Translations under genes and position numbers: made by a program
Assembly: GCA_948144175.1 (NCBI GenBank)
Contig: CANXME010000501.1
Coordinates: 930,001-994,000, forward strand
DNA: 64,000 bases
Reading direction: 5' to 3'
Source of the DNA: Closterium sp. NIES-65
Lineage: Eukaryota; Streptophyta; Zygnematophyceae; Desmidiales; Closteriaceae
Notes under the pieces: generated by a model
Seen by the model: only the letters and a program-made list of their open reading frames with translations
What the model was told of the DNA's origin: nothing
Databases searched by the model: none
Part shown: piece by piece, positions 22,523 to 34,194 of the stretch
Position numbering within the stretch: the stretch's first letter is position 1
Layout of the letters: every line of letters begins with the position of its first letter

Positions 22523-25166
22523 TCGCAGCCGCAGCAGCAGCAGCAGCAGCAGCAGCAGCACCAGCGGCCGCACCAGCAGCCCCCCCTACTGCCACTGCCC
22601 CCGGTTCCCCCCCCCGTTCGGGTCCCCGTGTCTCACCAGGTTGCTTCGTCCCCCCAGGTGTCTGTGTCGTGTCAGGTTCCTACGTCTGTTCCAGTCGCTG
22701 CGTCGTGCTCCTGCCGGTCGCTTGCCCACCCCACCGTTCTGTGGCACCACCGGATGGGGCACCCGTCCCTTCCTCGTCTGCGCGCTATGTCTAGTCAGCG
22801 TCTTGTCCTAGGCCTCCCACGTGTCTTGCCGTCGCTGCCGCCTTCGCTTGCGCCGCCGTGTCGTCCCTGCGTCGAGGGTAGGCTGCGCGCCACCCCTCAC
22901 TCCTCCTCCCTTCATCCGGCCACCGAGCCTTTTGAGACGCTTCACTTGGACGTCTGGGGCCCCGCCCCTCGTCTAGGCCCTGAGCGTGAGCGTTACTTTC
23001 TGGTGGTCGTTGACGACTTCTCCCGCTACACCACAGTGTTCCCACTGGCGAAGAAGTCTGAGGTGACTTCTACGCTGATCAGGTGGTTGCTCACCACCGA
23101 GGACACTCGTGGTCGTCGTGTCAGCTGTCTCCACTCCGACCGTGGGGGTGATTTTTGCTCCGGCATTCTCGCTGGATTCTGTCGCGAGCAGGGCATCCGT
23201 CAGTCCTGGACGCTTCCAGAGTCCCCACAGCAGAATGGGGTTGCTGAGCGCCGCATAGGCCTGGTCATGGAGATCGCCCGCACCTCCCTGACTCACGCCT
23301 GTGCCCCCCATTTTCTGTGGCCCTACGCGGTCAGGTACGCCGCGCACCAGCTGAACCTCTGGCCACGTGTCTCTCGACCAGAGGTTTCACCGACCAGTCT
23401 TTGGACAGGGTCCCCTGGTGTTGCGTCGCGGTTTCGTGTCTGGGGGTGCTTGGCTCTTGTCCGCGACACCTCCGCGGACAAGCTCTCGCCTCGTGCCGTC
23501 CCCTGTGTCTTCCTTGGTTTCCCTGAGGACTCCTCTGACTTCACCTTTTACCACCCTCCCTCTCACCGGTTCTTTGACTCCCGTGACGTCCGTTTCGAGG
23601 AGTCCACTCCGTACTACGTCAGGTACCCCAGTCGAGGTCTCCCGGTTCCTCCTCCCCCCCTCTTCCTGACTGCCGCTCCCCCTCCTGCTCCCCCGGTACA
23701 GCCTCCCCCCCCTGGCCCAGCCCCGTCAGGTGTGTCCCAGGCTACCCCTCCTCCTTCGGTAGCCCCTCCGGTACAGCCTCCCTCCCCACAGTCCTCCTCG
23801 CAGCGTGCCGCAGGTGCTAGCTCTCGAGAGGTTGGTGTTGCGCCTGTTCCTGTACCGGTTTCTGGTTCTGGGGGTGCTGGAGTTGGAGCTGGTGTTGGAG
23901 CTGGAGGTGGAGCTGGAGTAGGCACTGGAGTTTCTGGTTCTGGGGGTGCTGGAGTTGGAGCTGGAGTTTCTGGTTCTGGAGTTGGAGCTGACCCGGTGGG
24001 TGCAGAGGACTCTTGTCGTCCGGGAGCCGGTGCTGGCCGCGCGGACTCTGGGGGTGCTCCCTCTGGGGGTGAGGGTGCGCCTGCTTCGGGTTCTGGTGCG
24101 CCTGGGTCTGGAGCTGGTGTTAGTGCTGCCTCTGGGGGTGGTGCGCCTGGTTCTTCGGGGGTTGACTCTGGAGCTGCCGCTGCTTCGGACACTACTCCGC
24201 CCCCCCACCCCTACCCGACTAGGCACCAGGCTCGTGTTCGCCGTGCGCGTGACGAGCAGCTGGAGTTGGAGAGAGAGGAGAGGGAGTTACAGCGGCTGGC
24301 GGAGCAGCAGCAGCAGCTGGACCCGCAGGACCAGCAGTCCCAGCAGCAGCCGCTTCCGCAGCAGCAGCAGTCGCAGCAGCAGCAGCAGCAGCAGCCACTT
24401 CCTCCTCCTGTCTCGGGTCTTCGGGCCCTTGGTCTCCCCTCCCCTTCTCCTCCCTCCTCCGCCTCTCCTCCTGTCTACGGTCCCACGTTTCCTCCGCCTG
24501 ACTCCTCCCCCGCTGTTTTCTCTAGTTCTCCGCCTTTGTCCTCTCCTCCTCCGTCTCGTTCTTGGGCTACTCGTCGCTCCCCTCGTGCTCGTCCCTCGTC
24601 TCCTGTTCCCTTCACTGACCTTCGTACTGCCTTACTTTGTTCCAGTCCACCTCGTCCGTCTCAGTCTGTGCTACCGTCTCCTCCTGAGTCGGCCCTCACC
24701 GTGTCGCTCCCTACTCCTGTCACTGACTACTACCGCACGTACCGTCCTGTTCTCTCTCGTGTTCTCGCCTCTCTTGTTACTCACCCTCATGCCTCTGTGT
24801 CCTCTGTGTCTGCTCTTACTGCCGCGGTTACTGACTTTGCCGCTACCCGCCGCCTTGACTACGCCACCACGCTTGTGGCTGCTCCTCCTACCAGTCCTCT
24901 GGCCGTCGGGGGTGTGTCTGCCCTTGGCTGTGACGCCCTAGAGGACAGGCAGTTTGAGCTAGAGTTCCTGGCGGCCGCTTCCCCTCATCTCTGTGCCATG
25001 CTCCTCGCCCCTGAGGGTGACCCCGACGCCCTTGACATTCCGACTCCTCGCACTTACGCTGAGGCAGTGTCAGGGCCTTGGGCCTCTCAGTGGAGAGCTG
25101 CCATGGACGCAGACATGGCCTCCTACAGATCCATAGGCACCTACGTCGATGAGGTTCCCCCCCCCC
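22523..25166 (+). CDS. int: Copia A integrase and start of RT
   Basis: Same frame as gag-PR after the TAG. Shows the HHCC zinc domain (LWHHRMGHPSLPRL ... CRPCVEGR) and the DDE core: LDVWGPAPRL with D, then SDRGGDF with D, then PQQNGVAERRIG with E. There follows the GxGAG-type linker (about 23860-24180), a Gln-rich stretch, and the RT lead-in (TYAEAVSGPWASQWRAAMDADM). The frame is lost at a run of ten C (25157-25166); Copia B has nine bases at the matching place, so one C was gained or is a sequencing error. Confidence 0.85.
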
Positions 25167-26606
25167 GGGGCGAACGTAGTCGACGGCATGTGGATCTACA
25201 GGGTGAAGCGGCCACCGGGATCTCCCCCGGTCTTCAAGGCGCGCTACGTGGCTAGAGGTTTCAGTCAGCGCGAGGGAGTTGACTTCTTTCAGACCTTCGC
25301 ACCTACCCCGAAGATGACCACTCTTTGGGTGTTGCTACACGTAGCAGCACAGAGAGACTACGAGTTACACTCTCTCGAATTCTCCACTGCTTTCCTTCAG
25401 GGCAGCCTACACGAGGAGGTCTGGTTGCGTCGTCCCTCGGCCTTCACTGGCACTTTCCCTCCTGGGACCCAGTGGAGGCTGAGGCGACCTGTTTACGGTC
25501 TTCGCCAGGCCCCTCGCGAGTGGCACGACACTCTGCGTTCTACCCTCTCTGACCTTGGGTTCCAGCCGTCTTCTGCCGACCCGTCGCTGTTCGTTCGTCG
25601 TGGCTCCACACCGTTCTTTGTTCTGGTCTACGTCGACGACCTCGTTTTCGCCACTCCGGACAGGGTTGCTTTGGCAGACGTGAAGTCCGAACTGCAGAAG
25701 AGACACACGTGCACTGATCTTGGTGAGCTGCGCCACTACCTTGGCCTGCAGATCACCAGGGACAGAGCCGCTCGCACCATTACACTCTCACATTCACACA
25801 TGGTGCAGCAGGTCCTTCAGCGGTTCGGGCTTCAGCACTCCACCGTACAGCGCACACCTCTCGCTGTTGACCACAGACTCACTGGTCCCTTTCCTGACGA
25901 GTCGTTTGAGCCTAGTGGTCCCTACGCAGAGCTTGTGGGTTGCCTCATGTACCTGATGACTTGTACTCGCCCGGACCTCGCCTTCCCTCTCAGCATCCTT
26001 GCGCGCTTTGTTGCGCCAGGGAGACACCGTCCTGTTCACTGGACGGCAGCTGTGAGGGTGGCGAAGTACCTAGCGACTACATCAGGCGTGGGGCTAGTTC
26101 TTGGAGGGCAGCAGTCTGTCGTACTCACTGGTCACTGTGACTCCTCTTACGCTGACGACGCTGAGACTCACAGGTCTACTCAGGGGTACTGTTTCAGTCT
26201 GGGTTCTGGAGCTGTTTCCTGGCGTTCCACGCGCTCCTCTTCTGTCTCGACCTCTACAGCTGAGGCTGAGATTTACGCTGGTGCCATGGCGGCACAGGAG
26301 TTGCGGTGGTTGACCTTCTTGCTCGCCGACCTTGGTGAGCGGCCGAGCTCTGCACCGACCTTGTTTACTGACAACAAGGCGTCGATCCTCCTCTGTCGTG
26401 AGCCGCGACTGGAGAGCAGAGTGAAGCACATTCACGTCAGGTACTTTCTTCTGCGAGAGTTGCAGAGACGTGGACAGGCTCGCTTCGAGTTCGTGGAGTC
26501 CGAGGCCAACACTGCAGACATCTTCACCAAGGCGCTTCCGCCTCGTGACCACCAGAGGTGTTGTGTGCAGTTAGGCCTTGTTGACACAGGTTCTAGTCAT
26601 GTGTAG
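25167..26606 (+). CDS. rt-rh: Copia A reverse transcriptase and RNase H
   Basis: About 480 residues in the +1-shifted frame. RT signatures GMWIYRVKRPPGSPPVFKAR, QREGVDFFQTFAPTPKM, FSTAFLQGSLHEEVW, VYGLRQAPREWH and the catalytic LVYVDDLVFA are all intact. RNase H follows with TGHCDSSYADD, STAEAEIYAG, LFTDNKASI and EANTADIFTKALP. The stop is at 26604-26606, about 200 bp before the 3' LTR. Confidence 0.9.
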   Translation, partial: GANVVDGMWIYRVKRPPGSPPVFKARYVARGFSQREGVDFFQTFAPTPKMTTLWVLLHVAAQRDYELHSLEFSTAFLQGSLHEEVWLRRPSAFTGTFPPGTQWRLRRPVYGLRQAPREWHDTLRSTLSDLGFQPSSADPSLFVRRGSTPFFVLVYVDDLVFATPDRVALADVKSELQKRHTCTDLGELRHYLGLQITRDRAARTITLSHSHMVQQVLQRFGLQHSTVQRTPLAVDHRLTGPFPDESFEPSGPYAELVGCLMYLMTCTRPDLAFPLSILARFVAPGRHRPVHWTAAVRVAKYLATTSGVGLVLGGQQSVVLTGHCDSSYADDAETHRSTQGYCFSLGSGAVSWRSTRSSSVSTSTAEAEIYAGAMAAQELRWLTFLLADLGERPSSAPTLFTDNKASILLCREPRLESRVKHIHVRYFLLRELQRRGQARFEFVESEANTADIFTKALPPRDHQRCCVQLGLVDTGSSHV

Positions 26607-26809
26607 ACTTGAGTTTATTGCCTGCTTCGTCTGTACACTTGCTATATATACTTGTGATCTCTTGGACTGGCCTTGTGGCCACTGTTGCTTGTGCTCAGAG
26701 TGTGTGGTGACGTTGTGATCCACCCTGAGCTTTGTTTTCTTTTGGACTGGTCTTGTGACCGTACTCTTTTTGATTTTGCTAGACACCCCTCACTTAGGCT
26801 ATGGGGGTG

Positions 26810-26919
26810 TGTGAAATGTTGTAGCCTGTAGTGAGGTTTGTCTTAGGGGGTACAGAAGTTAGGGTTTGTCATATGTACCCCAACCAACATCAATGGACAC
26901 ATCATTCCTCATTCTGACA
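26810..26919 (+). repeat. Copia A 3' LTR
   Basis: 110 bp, starting TGTGAAATG and ending TTCTGACA; preceded by a GGGGG polypurine tract at 26803-26807. Confidence 0.95.
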
Positions 26920-26956
26920 ACCCTACCAAAGATCCTAAGGGGCACTCAACCCAACA

Positions 26957-27940
26957 CAATAGAGCAGAACTTTAGTGTACTAGCTGTGACCTAGCTCCCC
27001 CGGACAAGATTACAGCAGAGGAACAAAAGTTTTGGGCGGCTGAAAGCATCACATTACATGGTCTTACCCTTGTGTAGCACAAGATATATGAGCAGCAAAT
27101 TCTAAACAGGTCCCAACCAAGTTGGTCATTGAGTGAAACATTGTGCCCTGCTGGCATCCTATCCCATACAGGTCTCCCTGCCCTGCAATGCAATAAAGAG
27201 GATGGCTAACTAAGCTCCTCAATAAACGCTTTACGAGCAGCTCTTCAAGCTCAGTTACACTCGCATACACTAATAGCCCTAGTCCTTCACCAGCTTTCAA
27301 GGACCACTGGCACGACCACTTACCTTACCTCACCAACTATTCCCTTCCCCCTCTCCCCCCCTCCCCATCCCCCCTTGACCCCTCTTTCAACCTAGATTCT
27401 CTCTACCTCCACTGGCGAATCTGAAGTCAGCCAAGTGAAGAAAGTCAATTAAAAAATCAACCATCTCCCATTTCTGTCTCCACTCTTTACCCTCCAGAAA
27501 CGCTCGAAGAGCTTCTGTCTGCTTGTCAATAAACCTATTTCCTAACATGGCGCCTGGCATTCAGTAAAACGCCAGCGGACTCTGAGGCTTGTGCCAAATA
27601 CCTACGTCGACCTTGCAATATCACCTACTGTTTGCTCCGTATCTAAGACAACTCACTTTCTCTCCCCAAAACTTAAGACACTACCACCAGCGGACCCAGA
27701 AACTGGAGCCTTGCATTATTACTTGGAGCTCCTATCGTCATCTTGCGATATGCAGCCCCTCTCCCATAATCATCTGACGGACCCTGGAATTGGCGCCTGA
27801 GATTCGACTTGGAGCCCCCGTAGTCACCTACATCTAGGTGATATCTTGTGGGATGCCACTTCCTTTTTCTTTTTTTACTGAACCACTGACGCTACCAACC
27901 TCATCCGCTCCTCCTTATCAGGGCTTGCGCCAATCAGCTA
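26957..27940. other. Intergenic region, no gene recognised
   Basis: Short unrelated ORFs only, with a pyrimidine-rich stretch at 27340-27390. A weak duplicate of the 3' end of the adjacent minus-strand exon is visible (GATATCTTGTGGGATGCC near 27839 against the related words near 27976). Confidence 0.45.
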
Positions 27941-28210
27941 CTACCTTGACCTTCCATCGTCACTCAACGTCTGCGCGATGTCTTGTGGAATTCCACTTCT
28001 CTCCCCTACCCTTGACTCTCTAACGCTGCCAGCCCCATCCGCTCCCCCTTGCTTAGCCGCCTTCTTCTCCTCCATAAACGCCTTGAGCTCTTCTCGCTCC
28101 TTCTCACAGAGGCTGATGCCCTGAATGATATCCACCATGGCTCCTGTGGTACCGTAGAACACCAGCGGACCCAGCGACTTGCGCTTGATACCTATAGGGA
28201 TGGAGATTAA
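27941..28210 (-). CDS. Terminal exon of an unrecognised minus-strand gene
   Basis: Reading the minus strand, the exon encodes IPIGIKRKSLGPLVFYGTTG, AMVDIIQGISLCEKEREELK and a charged tail ending DDGRSR with a stop at 27941. A possible AG acceptor (CCTATAG before GTATCAAG) exists only in this copy. The short GPLVFYGTTG block followed by a charged helix looks like a small conserved protein, but I do not recognise the family and assign no function. Upstream exons are not identified. The two neighbouring copies at 28285-28410 and 28510-28640 support real coding sequence being duplicated. Confidence 0.5.
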   Translation of the reverse strand, partial: LISIPIGIKRKSLGPLVFYGTTGAMVDIIQGISLCEKEREELKAFMEEKKAAKQGGADGAGSVRESRVGERSGIPQDIAQTLSDDGRSR

Positions 28211-28284
28211 ACACCCCCCCAAGGTGAAAATCCAGGATCTGGGGACGGGAAAGACGCGAGAGGGAGGGGAAGGGGATCTGAGAT

Positions 28285-28645
28285 CGGGTGATGTCCACCA
28301 TGGCGCCTGTGGTGCCGTAGAACACCAGCGGACCCAGGGACTTGCGCTTGATACCAATAGGTATGGAGATTAAACACCCCCCGAGGGTGAAAATCCAGGA
28401 TCTGGGAACGGGAGAGACGCGAACGGGAGGGGGAAGGGAAGCCGTCAATACGAGAAAGAGGGTGCTACACAGCGTCTGCCTCTAAACGTCATCGCGGAGA
28501 AAGAGGCTGATTCCCTGAATGATGTCCATCGTGGCTCCTGTGGTACCGTAGAACACCAGCGGGCTCAGTGACTTGCGCTTGATACCAATAGGTATGGAGA
28601 TTAAACACCCCCGAGGGTGAAAATCCAGGAGCTGGTGACGGGAGA
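28285..28645 (-). repeat. Two upstream tandem copies of the minus-strand exon
   Basis: Blocks 28285-28430 and 28510-28645 repeat the KRKSLGPLVFYGTTGAM coding stretch plus the upstream sequence GAAAATCCAGGA (+ strand) with few changes. The spacer differs between copies. Confidence 0.85.
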
Positions 28646-29875
28646 GACGCGAGAGGGAAGAGAAGAGAATTGGAGAGGAGGAGTGAATCTAGAAGCAGAA
28701 AGATTTCGAATTTCGCGATCCGATCGATGGCCTGTACGTTACCAACGAGAAGTTATAGATTAGGAAAAACGGATAGATGGAGAACCAGGATCGTGACCAG
28801 AATAACCGAACGCGAGATCAGAACTTGGAGAGAAAAGGCTAAGGCTAGTTGTCTCAAAAAAATATGCTATCCATCGCATATACATTGTCGGTCGCGGTGC
28901 GACAACCTTACCTACTCAAAGCGCATTCTCCGAGAGCGTACTGCAGCTCCCTCTCCCTTTCTGCAGCGGTCGCCATGGCTAATGCAAGCCGATCATCCCA
29001 GGTAAATATTGCAAATCATCTGTCAGAACGGATTCAGATCATTCAACGATAAAATCCCAGGTTGCAGCTTGGCCAGACCAGATGCTCCAGGGCTTGAATT
29101 CGCATGTGAAAAAGATGATGCGATAAAGAATGTGCTGCTTTTAAGTTTGCGGCATATATTTGTGTACAAAGCTCATAGATTCCGACAGGAAAATCTCATC
29201 GAAAAAAGCTCGCCAGAGTCGTCGCAAATAGCCCCTCAATCTGCCTCCACCGACATCGCGAAATCATCGCTGAGACAAACGACGCCGTTGACCGACAAGT
29301 CGCGGGAGTGAGCCAGCTCATCCGCGACGAACGATTGGCGGAGCTGATGCTTTTGCGACTTCCGTTATGAGATATTCTGTAGGCTGACCAGCTGATTGGC
29401 TGGTTGTTTTGCCTTGCTGTTGGCTCCATGTCTTGTGTTGTTCTGTTAGTTACGAGATTCTCTAGGAAATCTCTAGAACGGTGGAGAGTGCAGGTCCATT
29501 GTTCTTCAGTCCTACTCTTCGCCACACACTTCTCTCTTCATCTGAAGTTCTTCACTCATTTCTCGCCGCACCTCAACCATTCGACTCTCTATCCATGAGG
29601 AATATTGTTCTTGCGTGAAGCGCATTGCTCTATTATCTGCTCTATATTTGTTCGAGCGCACTAGCATTTTCGAGCAGCTGAATTGCCGCGAGGTGTCGCT
29701 TCTCCAACTTAGCAGAACTGGTCTTTACATCGAGCACATATCCGTGCGTGTCCGCCTGTGAAGACGCTGTCGGATTTTTTTGTACGTCGAACGCATATCC
29801 GTCGAGAGTGTCGGTCTTCGGCTGCGAAGTCCTGATTCCTACTCACGAAGCTCTCATACTTCCGTGAATAGACAT
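28646..29875. other. Intergenic or 5' region, no confident gene
   Basis: A favourable ATG context with a nearby donor (GCCATGGCTAATG at 28973, MANASRSSQ then GTAAAT at 29002) hints at a small plus-strand exon, but I cannot connect it to further exons. The rest probably contains the 5' UTR and promoter of the F-box gene. Confidence 0.3.
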
Positions 29876-30897
29876 ATGGCATTCGAATTGTCATTGGTCA
29901 CTTCAGATGTTAAAGCGAACCCGCTCTTATCGTCTGCAGCAGGAGAATCTGTGTCCACTGAAGATGGAACTGCATATATCCTTTGTCTGGACGAGGCGCT
30001 GCTCCATCGTATATGCAGAGTTCTGTCTTTGATGGATCTGATGTCTGTCCAGTGCACCTGCAAGGATCTCAACAACTTTGTCGTTCACGACCGTCACTTG
30101 TGGAAGAGGATTACCATCCCGAGGTCCCTCTCGGAAAAGCTGACTGACACCCGTCTCATGGTGTTGATAAAAAGAGCTCAAACAGAGCTTGAAGTTGTCG
30201 AGATCCATGGATCAAAACGGTTGACTGGAGCATTTCTTCTTGCAGACGGCATGAAGGAAAACAGGAAGCTGGAGAAGGTGAGCACCAATGCCTCTATTGT
30301 CTAGACTGTCTCGTTTGTGGTATTGTTCTAATTGCATTGCTCTCTTTATTGCAGCTTTGGCTTCTGGAGTGCCCGAAACTGTCAGGAGGAGCCTTGGTGT
30401 CACTGGTCGGTCATTTGGCAAAAGCATGCCACGAAGCAGGATCGGACCCAGTTTTAAAATCCATGCGATTGTCTGGTTCGACTAATGTCGAAGGCCGCCA
30501 TGTTCGTTTGCTGGAGAAATTCAGGCTCGCTGAGACACTGGATGTTGCTCCGTGTCCACACTGTCCCAGGGCTGGTCATGTCATGATGTGTGGTGTGTAC
30601 TCCATGCTTAATGGCGAGGGGGCTCCAGCGGACGTTCTGGGACATGCCATTGTTAGAGATGGGGAGATAGGTTGTGAAAACTGCCTGGTCCAGTGCTCCA
30701 TTTGCCCCGAGTACTTTTGCAGAGCCCACCTTTTCCGGCTTAATGTAAGTGCGACTGCCACTCACACAAGCACACAAGCACTTCAATGTCAACCTGTACT
30801 CATCCTTCCACTCTGCTTTTTGTTCTTGCAGTGCGGCCTTCAAGGAATTTGCTGCAAATGTTGCACTGAGCATTCTTGCAGCGTCTGTGACGCCTGA
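29876..30897 (+). CDS. SKIP14-like F-box protein (three exons)
   Basis: Exons 29876-30277, 30355-30744, 30832-30897 (GT/AG, all phase 0). About 285 residues from ATG 29876; an in-frame ATG at 29780 would add 32. The F-box (LDEALLHRICRVLSLMDLMS to HDRHLWKRI) is followed by the DTRLMVLIKRAQTELEVVEI leucine-rich segment. The C-terminus is rich in Cys pairs (CPHC, CENCLVQCSICPEYFC, CCKCCTEHSCSVC). F-box, single LRR-like region and Cys-rich tail together are the layout of plant SKIP14, which is expected to act as the substrate adaptor of an SCF ubiquitin ligase through SKP1/ASK. The Cys-rich tail may bind zinc; the target is unknown. The reading frame is intact, so the gene appears functional. Confidence 0.8.
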
Positions 30898-31318
30898 GTG
30901 CATGAAGAAGCAAGGAACTTAGCCAACCAACCTTGAACCTTAGCAACATTAAACACCAGCAAGCAACAGCTCTATGGGCATAACCTGTTCTTAGAATTGA
31001 TTCAAAGTTGCCAGTGAAGGTCTCAGCAAATTAATTTGCTTTACGTGACACTGTTACAGACTAAGCAGACACTATAATTGAATCTGCAAGATGGTATCTT
31101 AGTTGCCAGAGAGACTCTAAGCCCCTAAGAAACCAGGACAACTCATGGTAGGACTACTAGCTACTCCTAGTTTAACCTAGTATATCCTACTGTACCCTAA
31201 CAGCTACGTGTTGACCAACCTAACCGAAATGAACGGATTTTTGGTCAGTTCCAGCAGCTACACAAGGTTGTTCCCCTGCATGCAGCTAGAGCAGAACTTT
31301 GCTGGCTATACCTGATCC
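30898..31318. other. Convergent 3' intergenic region
   Basis: About 420 bp between the stops of the F-box gene (+) and the STAR-KH gene (-). Moderately AT-rich, nothing else recognised. Confidence 0.5.
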
Positions 31319-32690
31319 TCAGCGACGGGTCTTAGAAGATCTGAATTCAGGGTCACTGAATGGTGATGGGGAGCCTGCAAAGAGACTATGCGACCCCGTG
31401 TCTTCTCGGAGGGTACCATTGATTATAGCCAACTCTCTTAGTTGTGCCCGTTTGAGGATGTCACAAGATTCATCCTGTACCACCATAACAAGGCGTTAGT
31501 CTTGGGAAACGTTTGAGAAGCAACAACGCAGACACGAATGGGATCACAACACTTACTACTGGTTTCAGAAGCTCCTCAAGAATTTCACAAGCTTGTGAAA
31601 GCTGAGCATCTACAATGTTTGCTGGAAGCTCAGCCTCCACAATGACGTGCAGTGGCTCATTCAGGTGCTCGTAACCTGGCTTGTTTCGCATCTTTTCTTC
31701 CTGCAAGACCGAGCGTACCGCATGAGGACTTGGCCTGAAAAACGGAAGATGAAACAAGGAATCTGGAAATAGATCACCTACCTTAGTAGGGTCTTTGATG
31801 GATCCTCTGCCTCGGATAAGGACGCGGCAACCCGTTTGAGCCTCAACTCGCTTTAGCGAATTGCCTCGGGGCCCAAGAATTCGTCCAACAAAATTGAAGG
31901 TGGGATACTGATCCACTGGAACGTCAATCCTGCGGGCCTTTTTTAGAATTGGGGCAGCGCCGGGTTGAGGGGTCCAGCCTACCAGTGTCGTTGTTGTTGG
32001 TTGGTGAGCTGTTGGGGTTGCGAAAAGAGTCGAAGGCTGCAGAAACAGAGATCGCGAGAATTAGCGTATCGCTTGAGCTGAATTCAAAGCAACCATGACT
32101 TGCAAGCAAGGAAAAAGTTGGAGGGGATAATCGTACCCCGACTTCGTTCGGCATCGGAGACCATGTCTGTGCATCAAACGGAGAAGGTCCAGGAGAGAAT
32201 ATGGGATGGGATATGGGCGAGGACGTCTCGGCGTGTTCATGGTCCATGTAAGTCGGAGAACCAACTATCGACGATAAACGCGCAATTTCTGAAACGAAAA
32301 CAACGGTGTTAGCAGATAACGTAACAACTTATACAACGGCAGTAAATATCAGTATTTTGCCTAACCTTGGTCAAGCAACCGACCGCAATGCGGTAAAACT
32401 TGTCTGAAGGGAAGAAGCTTTTTCCGCTCAGCCAACAGGTCCGCGAGGTATCTGAACGAGCGAAAACAAGAGCCAGCACTTGATCAATAGCAGCACGCAC
32501 TTGATCAATACCGCAGGAAAGGGTATCATAAGCTCATAACTGTCAGATATAAAACGATCTCGAAGAAATGAACAAGCTAGTTAGCTGCTTACTGATGGTC
32601 GCCATCGCTGCTTGAAGGAGATGGGGTGTTTCTGACGAGTTGGGGAGATGCTGGAGCAGAGGAATAGCCAGCGAGAAACCTTCCATTCAT
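31319..32690 (-). CDS. Plant STAR/Quaking-type KH RNA-binding protein (six exons, complete)
   Basis: Minus-strand exons in order: 32690-32593, 32451-32366, 32288-32137, 32036-31782, 31700-31557, 31474-31319. All have GT/AG borders and matching phases; 296 residues. The N-terminal STAR_dimer region contains [20 protein letters not shown]. The KH domain has the family signature [20 protein letters not shown], then [13 protein letters not shown] and [20 protein letters not shown]. The QUA2 helix is [18 protein letters not shown]. Length and motifs match land-plant SPIN1/KH-domain proteins (about 280-300 residues), nuclear RNA-binding regulators of splicing or flowering. Unlike its neighbours it has no duplicated exons or long low-complexity tracts. 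The start codon fits the family N-terminus ([11 protein letters not shown]). Confidence 0.9.
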
Positions 32691-33901
32691 GATTCAGATT
32701 CTTAGAATTTGCTCTCAAGCTAAGAGGCTAATCGTCGATCGAGATGGGGCCAGAAGGGGTAGCAGCAGATTAGGTATCCAGAACTATGGCATGGCTGATT
32801 AGCGAAAGTATGGTTGGTCCATGAATGCATGGTATGGTGGACACCAAAACAGAAGTATCGTACCACTTTTGTAAGAGTTTGTTCCATCCCTGCTATCCCA
32901 ACTGACATGGGGGGAGTGCATGGCGGAAGGTTGATGGTGCAGCATCCACCACAGTACAGACCATGGGGACCGATGGTTGCGGCGGGCTGCCCAGTATGGC
33001 AAAAGCATGGTTGGAGTGGATGGGGGATGGATCATGGCATGGCACACCAGTTTCTACACAGTTCAACAACTGGATGCCCCTAATCATTTTGGTGAAAGTC
33101 GAGTGTCACAGGACAGCACCCCAGTGCACCGGGGCGTGCCGAGGCGTTCCGCACAAGTGAAACAAGGCATTTCTTCTGTTCTAAACTTCCATAGCACACA
33201 ATTGTTTAGGGCCTAGAAGCAGAAACCACACTAGCTCAATATTGGTGGTACAATTGAGACAGCCACACCCTTCTTGGTACAGTCGCGACCAGCTTCTCGT
33301 ACATTGAGTCTACAATGACCATACGTACAAAGCACCCCAACGCACATCATGCCCGAGACAAACTCATTTGGACGGTCAGCAGTTGTCCCATGACATGGAG
33401 GGCGTGGGGGGCTCGACATTGATGCAAGGGCAGCTGTGCTTCAATCGAGTGACAACCGTCATGAAACTGCCCCCCCATCTACATGTTAGGGCCCTCAAAT
33501 CAATAGAATATACTCCTTATCTAGATACACTCTTTTTACTCAAATCTTTTTCAGCCTACACGTCAGATGCTGAACCAATTCCTTCCATCCCAAATTTATG
33601 GTGTCAGCTGTGGAACATTTCAGCAAGGTTTAAAACTAAACAATAAAAACATTTCAGAATTTTTTTCTTTTTGTTTAAACATGGTAGCTGAAGTGAAATC
33701 AATGCTGGTACAGAATTCCTAATTACTATAATTCGTGGCTGTCTTGATCCCTTGCTCACGGACTATTATTTGTTTGTGTTAAACAATGCAATTCTTTCGT
33801 TCTCACTCCATTGCACCCAACACTGGCAAGCCAGTGCGGTGTTCCCACACTTAATCAATGTACCTAAATCAGAACCCACTACCGTATATGCATGTAAAAA
33901 T
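32691..33901. other. Upstream region of the STAR-KH gene, no gene recognised
   Basis: Should hold the promoter and 5' UTR of the minus-strand STAR-KH gene. ORFs are short and unrelated to known families. The right half is AT-rich. Confidence 0.45.
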
Positions 33902-34194
33902 TGTTGGAAACAATCGGTCCTAAGCGCCTCTGTTGTGTCGAAACACTAAGGCACAAGCGAAGCAAAGCATATCGAGGCACCAGCGAGTCAACCCTCGGAG
34001 GTTGAAGTAACTGCTGGAGGTTACGCGGAAGTCAAAGGTCAGCGACCTTTGACCTGACAAGTAGAGCGCGACAGCAAGGACACACAACTGACTCGCTACA
34101 GAGCAGTTGCGCGACTCGTCACTGTATCGAACTGCAACAGCAACAAGTAAAACAGTTATAACCGTATCCTTTCATATTCCTCGTACTCTTATAT
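33902..34194 (+). mobile_element. Truncated Copia C-family LTR
   Basis: Starts TGTTGGAAACAATCGG and follows the 59992-60436 LTR closely for 293 bp. It then ends abruptly at CTTATAT, where the next LTR begins; the missing right part was not found downstream. Confidence 0.85.

Larger units (their letters stand above)
19644..26919 (+). mobile_element. Copia A: full-length Ty1/copia retrotransposon, 7,276 bp
   Basis: LTRs 19644-19753 and 26810-26919 (110 bp each) differ by only one base in the parts I compared (TGTCAAATG against TGTGAAATG at the start). They are flanked by the duplication ACCCT (19639-19643 and 26920-26924). The PBS TGGTATCAG follows the 5' LTR and a PPT, TATGGGGGTG, precedes the 3' LTR. 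Internal order is GC-rich leader, gag, protease, integrase, RT, RNase H, the copia order. The near-identical LTRs indicate a recent insertion. Two lesions, a TAG at 22520 and one extra C in a C run at 25157-25166, separate three open blocks. Confidence 0.95.
19230..26956 (+). mobile_element. Solo LTR (Copia C family, about 446 bp) interrupted by Copia A
   Basis: 19230-19643 and 26920-26956 together match the LTR at 59992-60436: it starts TGTTGGAAACAATCGG and ends CCCAACA. The 5-bp duplication CAATA flanks it (19225-19229 and 26957-26961), so this is a genuine insertion that lost its internal part by LTR recombination before Copia A entered it. Confidence 0.9.
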
